From contig JAJISI010000014.1 of assembly GCA_022848805.1 (NCBI GenBank), positions 1 through 16,864 of the forward strand: a DNA stretch of 16,864 nt, given 5' to 3'. The position numbers were made by a program, and so were the translations under genes. The stretch comes from Thermoplasmatota archaeon (lineage in GTDB: Archaea; Thermoplasmatota; Thermoplasmata; UBA10834). The notes under the pieces are model-generated. The model did no database searches. It had not been told where the DNA came from and saw only the letters and a program-made list of their open reading frames with translations. Shown here one piece after another: positions 13,729 through 16,864 of this stretch; position 1 is the first letter of the stretch, and every line of letters begins with the position of its first letter.

Positions 13729-14631
13729 TTATCTGTAGCTCTCGCCCGTGATCCTCTCGAGCATTTCGATGTAAAGCTCGGATATCTCATCGATCTTATC
13801 CGCTGGAAGCGTCGGCATCTTGGGCTCGGGCTTACCTTTCTTCCTAGCCTCCGAGAGCTTCTCGTAGTAGGCCGTCTGCCTGTAGTACTGTCTCACGGCC
13901 TCCTTGCTTAGTTCGACGAACTCCCCCTTCGAGTAGCTCTCCCAGTCCCACCAGCGGTCCTCATCGGAGGTGCCGAAGGTGTCGACGACCATGAGCTCGC
14001 GGTTCTCGTCGAACGCGTACTCCTTCTTCCCGTCGACATGGATGAGGTCGCGCTTCTCGACCTCCTCCGCGATCACCTCGTCCACGCGGAGTGTGGTCTC
14101 GATTATGTTGTCGTACTCGGCCTGAGTGAGTCCGGATATCTTCAGGGCTTCCTTCTTCTTGAGGAGCCGGTCGACCTTCTCGAGTTTCGTGGTGACCTCG
14201 ATGAACGGTTCAGGGAGCTTGTCGCCGTATTTGACATCCTTCCCCGATTTGAATCCCAGCTTAGACGGCTTCAGCTCTCCCTCGCAGATCCGGTCCCAGA
14301 GGGAGCCGGCGACGTAGTGCCGGCATATCACTTCGAGAGGGATCAGGTAGTTGGTGGTCTTCCTGTCGATCTTGGAGTATTCGAGTACCTGCACCCGCTG
14401 AACCCTCATGCGGTTCGGAGGAATGAGCTCCTTGAAGTGCGTCTTGACGCCTATCGAACGGCCGAACTGAAACCAGAAAGCGCTAGATCTGCACAGAGCC
14501 TCTCCCTTGTTCGGGATCAGCGATGGAATGACCTTGTCAAAGACGGATATCTTGTCCGAGAACAAGAATTCGAGTGTGTGGGAGTCTACCGCGTAGACGT
14601 CCTTAACCTTACCCTGGCGTATCAGTTTCAT
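13729..14631 (-). CDS. purC: Phosphoribosylaminoimidazole-succinocarboxamide synthase
   Basis: 300 residues. It condenses CAIR with aspartate using ATP to form SAICAR, step seven or eight of de novo purine synthesis, in the cytosol. Visible motifs are GKVKDVY (7-13, ATP loop), SDKISVFDKVIPSLIPNKG (25-43), VICRHYVAGSLW (101-112), LPEPFIEVTTK (139-149) and VVDTFGTSDEDRWW (215-228; the usual form is D-x-x-T-P-D-x-x-R-F-W). It is longer than the roughly 240-residue bacterial form and carries a helical C-terminal extension, as in the longer PurC group. TTATTAAT at 14661-14668 lies about 30 bases upstream of ATG 14631, so the transcript is probably leaderless or nearly so. No other pur gene is adjacent in the window. 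Confidence 0.95.
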   Translation of the reverse strand: MKLIRQGKVKDVYAVDSHTLEFLFSDKISVFDKVIPSLIPNKGEALCRSSAFWFQFGRSIGVKTHFKELIPPNRMRVQRVQVLEYSKIDRKTTNYLIPLEVICRHYVAGSLWDRICEGELKPSKLGFKSGKDVKYGDKLPEPFIEVTTKLEKVDRLLKKKEALKISGLTQAEYDNIIETTLRVDEVIAEEVEKRDLIHVDGKKEYAFDENRELMVVDTFGTSDEDRWWDWESYSKGEFVELSKEAVRQYYRQTAYYEKLSEARKKGKPEPKMPTLPADKIDEISELYIEMLERITGESYR

Positions 14632-14774
14632 GTGACCAGGTGCGTTGTAAGTGATTGCCGTTATTAATGGTTTTGGTCCTGCTGGACCGCTGACTATTTC
14701 GCGCCGACCCTAGCATCGGAGAGGCACTCATCCTGTTAGGGAAGAAGGATTAAAACCCTTGGAGAAGGTACTAT
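14632..14774. promoter_or_regulatory. Divergent promoters of purC and the aminotransferase
   Basis: Two TATA candidates face outward: TTATTAAT (14661-14668, read on the minus strand as ATTAATAA) for purC, and ATTAAAA (14749-14755) for the aminotransferase. The second sits only about 23 bases before GTG 14775, implying little or no leader, although GGAGAAGGT just before the GTG looks like a ribosome-binding site; one of the two readings must be wrong or the start site is variable. Confidence 0.45.
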
Positions 14775-16007
14775 GTGGCGAGGGACCGGGAGTTGAGTGG
14801 GGCGTTCGACAGACACTTCTCGGCCAGGGCCGAGAAGCTGAAGGCATCAGACGTCAGAGAGCTGCTGAAACTGCTGCAGAATCCCGACATGATATCTTTC
14901 GCGGGAGGGTTACCGAACCCGCAGACGTTCCCTGCGGAGATAATACGCGATATCTCCAACGACATCCTAGGGTCGACCGACGCCGCGAAGGCGTTGCAGT
15001 ACGGCATCACCGAGGGCTACCTACCTCTCCGTGAAGCGCTCGCAGACCGGATGAGGAAGAAGGGGATGGACATCGACACCGACAACGTGATCACGGTGAG
15101 CGGGTCGCAGCAGGTCATCGACCTCATGGGCAAGGTATTCATCGACCCGAACGACCCGATGATAGTATCAGCGCCCACTTACCTGACGGCCCTGACAGGG
15201 TTTGCGGTATACGATGCACGGTTCGAGACCGTCCCCATCGACAATGACAACATGCGCATGGACCTGTTCGAGGAGAAGCTCGCGGAGCTCTCGAAAGCCG
15301 GTGAGCATCCGAAGATCGTGTATGTCCTCTCCAACTTCCAGAACCCTGCCGGGGTGACCATGCCCGAGAAGAACAGGAGGAAGCTCGTGGACCTTGCCCA
15401 CGAGCACGACCTGGTCATCCTCGAGGACGATCCTTACGGCGATCTCAGGTACAAGGGGGAGGACATCCGCCCGATCAAGAGCTTCGACGACGAGGGCAGG
15501 GTCGTGTACATGAGCACGTTCTCCAAGATACTCGCGCCTGGGTTCAGGGTGGGCTGGGCCGTGGGACACACGGACATCCTGCGCAAGCTTATCATAGCGA
15601 AGCAATCTAGCGATGTATGCACGAACGTCCTCGGGCAGGTCATATCGTGCGAATACATCACCCGCGGCCACATCGACCCGCAAGTGACGGAGATTCGCAA
15701 GATATATGGTACGAAACTCGACCTCATGCTCAAGGGCATGTCCGAGTTCATGCCGGACAGCGTCAGCTGGCTAACGCCTGAGGGCGGGATGTTTCTATGG
15801 ACGACTCTTCCCGATGGTGTGTCATCGGTCGAACTGCTGGAAAAGGCGGTGAAGAAGAAGGTCGCATTCGTCTCCGGCAAGGCGTTCTACCCCAACCCGG
15901 CGGATGGATTCAGCACGCTCCGCTTGAACTTCACTCATCCCTCGGACGAGCTGATAACCGAGGGAATCAGGCGCCTCGGCTCGGTGCTCGACGAGGAGCT
16001 AGCATGA
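14775..16007 (+). CDS. PLP-dependent aminotransferase, class I/II, LysN / aromatic type
   Basis: 410 residues. It is a fold-type I aminotransferase with PLP lysine K251 in STFSKILAPGFRVGW, N190 in NFQNPAG, the D-D-P-Y-G motif (218-222) and a late carboxylate-binding Arg in STLRLNFTHP. The N-terminal SFAGGLPNPQTFP and ALQYGITEGYLPLREAL are typical of the archaeal/thermophile group that includes 2-aminoadipate (LysN) and aromatic or branched-chain aminotransferases, which share sequence and overlap in substrates. The exact substrate cannot be fixed; the window has trpB2 but no lysine-pathway genes to help. It starts at GTG 14775, because the ATG two bases earlier is in another frame, and GGAGAAGGT precedes it. 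It converges on the KaiC-like gene with a 39-base gap. Confidence 0.9.
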   Translation: MARDRELSGAFDRHFSARAEKLKASDVRELLKLLQNPDMISFAGGLPNPQTFPAEIIRDISNDILGSTDAAKALQYGITEGYLPLREALADRMRKKGMDIDTDNVITVSGSQQVIDLMGKVFIDPNDPMIVSAPTYLTALTGFAVYDARFETVPIDNDNMRMDLFEEKLAELSKAGEHPKIVYVLSNFQNPAGVTMPEKNRRKLVDLAHEHDLVILEDDPYGDLRYKGEDIRPIKSFDDEGRVVYMSTFSKILAPGFRVGWAVGHTDILRKLIIAKQSSDVCTNVLGQVISCEYITRGHIDPQVTEIRKIYGTKLDLMLKGMSEFMPDSVSWLTPEGGMFLWTTLPDGVSSVELLEKAVKKKVAFVSGKAFYPNPADGFSTLRLNFTHPSDELITEGIRRLGSVLDEELA

Positions 16008-16046
16008 CGAGGCTATCGAGGTAACGCTCCGTTGCGCACGCGCGCT

Positions 16047-16748
16047 TCAGAACACTTCCGCGCCCGCGTGAACGACGACGCCGCTCTCCGTGATCGAATA
16101 CGGCTTGACCCTCCTCGAGTGGGCCGTCCTCCTCATCTTCAACACTCTCACCGTCAGCTGCACCTCACCGGAGTCACGGTTCTCCTCGGAATCCAGGAGA
16201 AGCACCCCGTCAGCAGTGTATTCCGCGAGCCCGTCACGCGACGATCTCGGGTTCTCGTCCTTGACTTCGGCCGTCAGGATCACGGTCGCCCCCGTGCTCC
16301 GGAGCAGCTGACTGAGGTTGAACAGGTTGGAGCGACGCTCCGACTCGTCCGAGAACATCATGTTGAGGAGGGAGACCGAGTCGACGACCACCCTCTTAGC
16401 CCCGAATGATTTCACGAACTTCGGCAGCTCGCTCTTTATCCTCGTGATGGTCGTCTTGGCGTCTGATGGTTCGAGCTTGAAGAGCCCGAGCTTCTTGTCA
16501 GATATGGCGTCGGCGAGGTCCCAGCCGAATGAGGCGGCGTTCTTCAGAACGGAGTCCTTGTCCTCCTCGAGCGATATGAATATGCAGTGCTCGTCATTGG
16601 CGAGACCTTCTATCAAGAACTGGAGCGCCATCGTCGTCTTGCCCGTCCCGAAGGACCCCATGAGCACCACGATATGTCCTTCCGGCAGGCCGCCCTGAAG
16701 CATCTCATCCAGTCCAGATATTCCTGTCTTGATTCTACTCAGCGTCAT
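16047..16748 (-). CDS. KaiC-like RecA-superfamily ATPase, single domain
   Basis: 233 residues from ATG 16748. It is a single KaiC/RadA-type domain: IKTGISGLDEMLQGGLPEG (6-24), Walker A GSFGTGKTT (31-39, K37), an E-E acid pair after a strand (FISLEEDKDS) as the likely catalytic glutamates, Walker B RVVVDSVSLL, and a later R-x-S-R-D-G segment. Archaea carry many such proteins, most without assigned roles, with suggested parts in signalling, motility or DNA-related regulation; there is no circadian KaiAB here. GTG 16766 would add six residues but overlaps the upstream stop, while GGGGTGA sits seven to eight bases before ATG 16748, so ATG is chosen. The upstream gene ends eight bases before this ATG, so the two form an operon. 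Confidence 0.9.
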   Translation of the reverse strand: MTLSRIKTGISGLDEMLQGGLPEGHIVVLMGSFGTGKTTMALQFLIEGLANDEHCIFISLEEDKDSVLKNAASFGWDLADAISDKKLGLFKLEPSDAKTTITRIKSELPKFVKSFGAKRVVVDSVSLLNMMFSDESERRSNLFNLSQLLRSTGATVILTAEVKDENPRSSRDGLAEYTADGVLLLDSEENRDSGEVQLTVRVLKMRRTAHSRRVKPYSITESGVVVHAGAEVF

Positions 16749-16755
16749 ATCCTGT

Positions 16756-16864
16756 TCACCCCACACGCTCCGTGTTGATCACGACGAACCCGCTCTGGGA
16801 CGTGATGAGGGTCGCGAACCTGGCGATCCTCTCTTGGTCGAGATGCGGTAGGACGCTCATGAAC
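16756..16864 (-). CDS. C-terminal end of an unidentified gene (cut by right edge)
   Basis: The last 35 codons of a minus-strand frame end with TGA at 16758-16756, just upstream of the KaiC-like ATG. The visible end reads LPHLDQERIARFATLITS followed by a strand-like QSGFVVINTERVG. It is too short to assign. Coupling with the ATPase suggests a shared pathway, and its sequence beyond this window would be the best clue to that ATPase's role. Confidence 0.65.
   Translation of the reverse strand, partial: FMSVLPHLDQERIARFATLITSQSGFVVINTERVG

Overview
The window reads as ordinary chromosomal DNA of an archaeon, most likely a GC-rich member of Thermoplasmatota or a close euryarchaeal relative. The evidence is a glycerol-1-phosphate dehydrogenase (the enzyme that sets archaeal lipid stereochemistry), an archaeal UPF0179 protein, a TrpB2-type tryptophan synthase beta chain, a KaiC-like single-domain ATPase, TATA-type promoters with several leaderless or near-leaderless starts, frequent AGG/ATA codons, and a secreted protein ending in a PEF-type surface-sorting tail. 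The lineage is inferred from gene content and was not tested by a tree.

Layout, left to right. A TPR protein (minus, cut by the left edge) diverges from a DUF4130-type protein. A small sensor-less histidine kinase overlaps a CheY-like receiver by ATGA. Next come egsA and a UPF0179 gene, probably one unit. They converge on a secreted M14 zinc carboxypeptidase (minus), which lies downstream of a MoaD/ThiS-like small protein. A gene-free stretch of about 490 bases with several repeat elements leads into nrdJ, an adenosylcobalamin-dependent ribonucleotide reductase interrupted by an in-frame 267-residue intein. Behind nrdJ are a terminator-like hairpin and a 324-base gene-free region holding a strongly self-complementary element. 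Then come a YhaM-like OB/HD phosphohydrolase, trpB2, an unrecognised protein (minus), purC (minus), a class I/II PLP aminotransferase (plus), a KaiC-like ATPase (minus), and the last 35 codons of a further gene (minus).

The genes cover separate housekeeping tasks: lipid backbone, dNTP supply, purine and tryptophan synthesis, RNA turnover, sulfur carrier and signalling. There is no sign of a phage, IS element, CRISPR array or defence island. The most interesting items are the nrdJ intein, whose homing-endonuclease region looks eroded to half a LAGLIDADG domain with the catalytic acid gone; the multi-helix element at 10543-10657, which I cannot match to a known RNA family; three perfectly phased 12-base repeats and a TATA-flanking inverted repeat upstream of nrdJ; a TGTACA-containing dyad at the trpB2 promoter; and a MoaD-like gene whose first beta strand lies upstream of its only canonical start codon.
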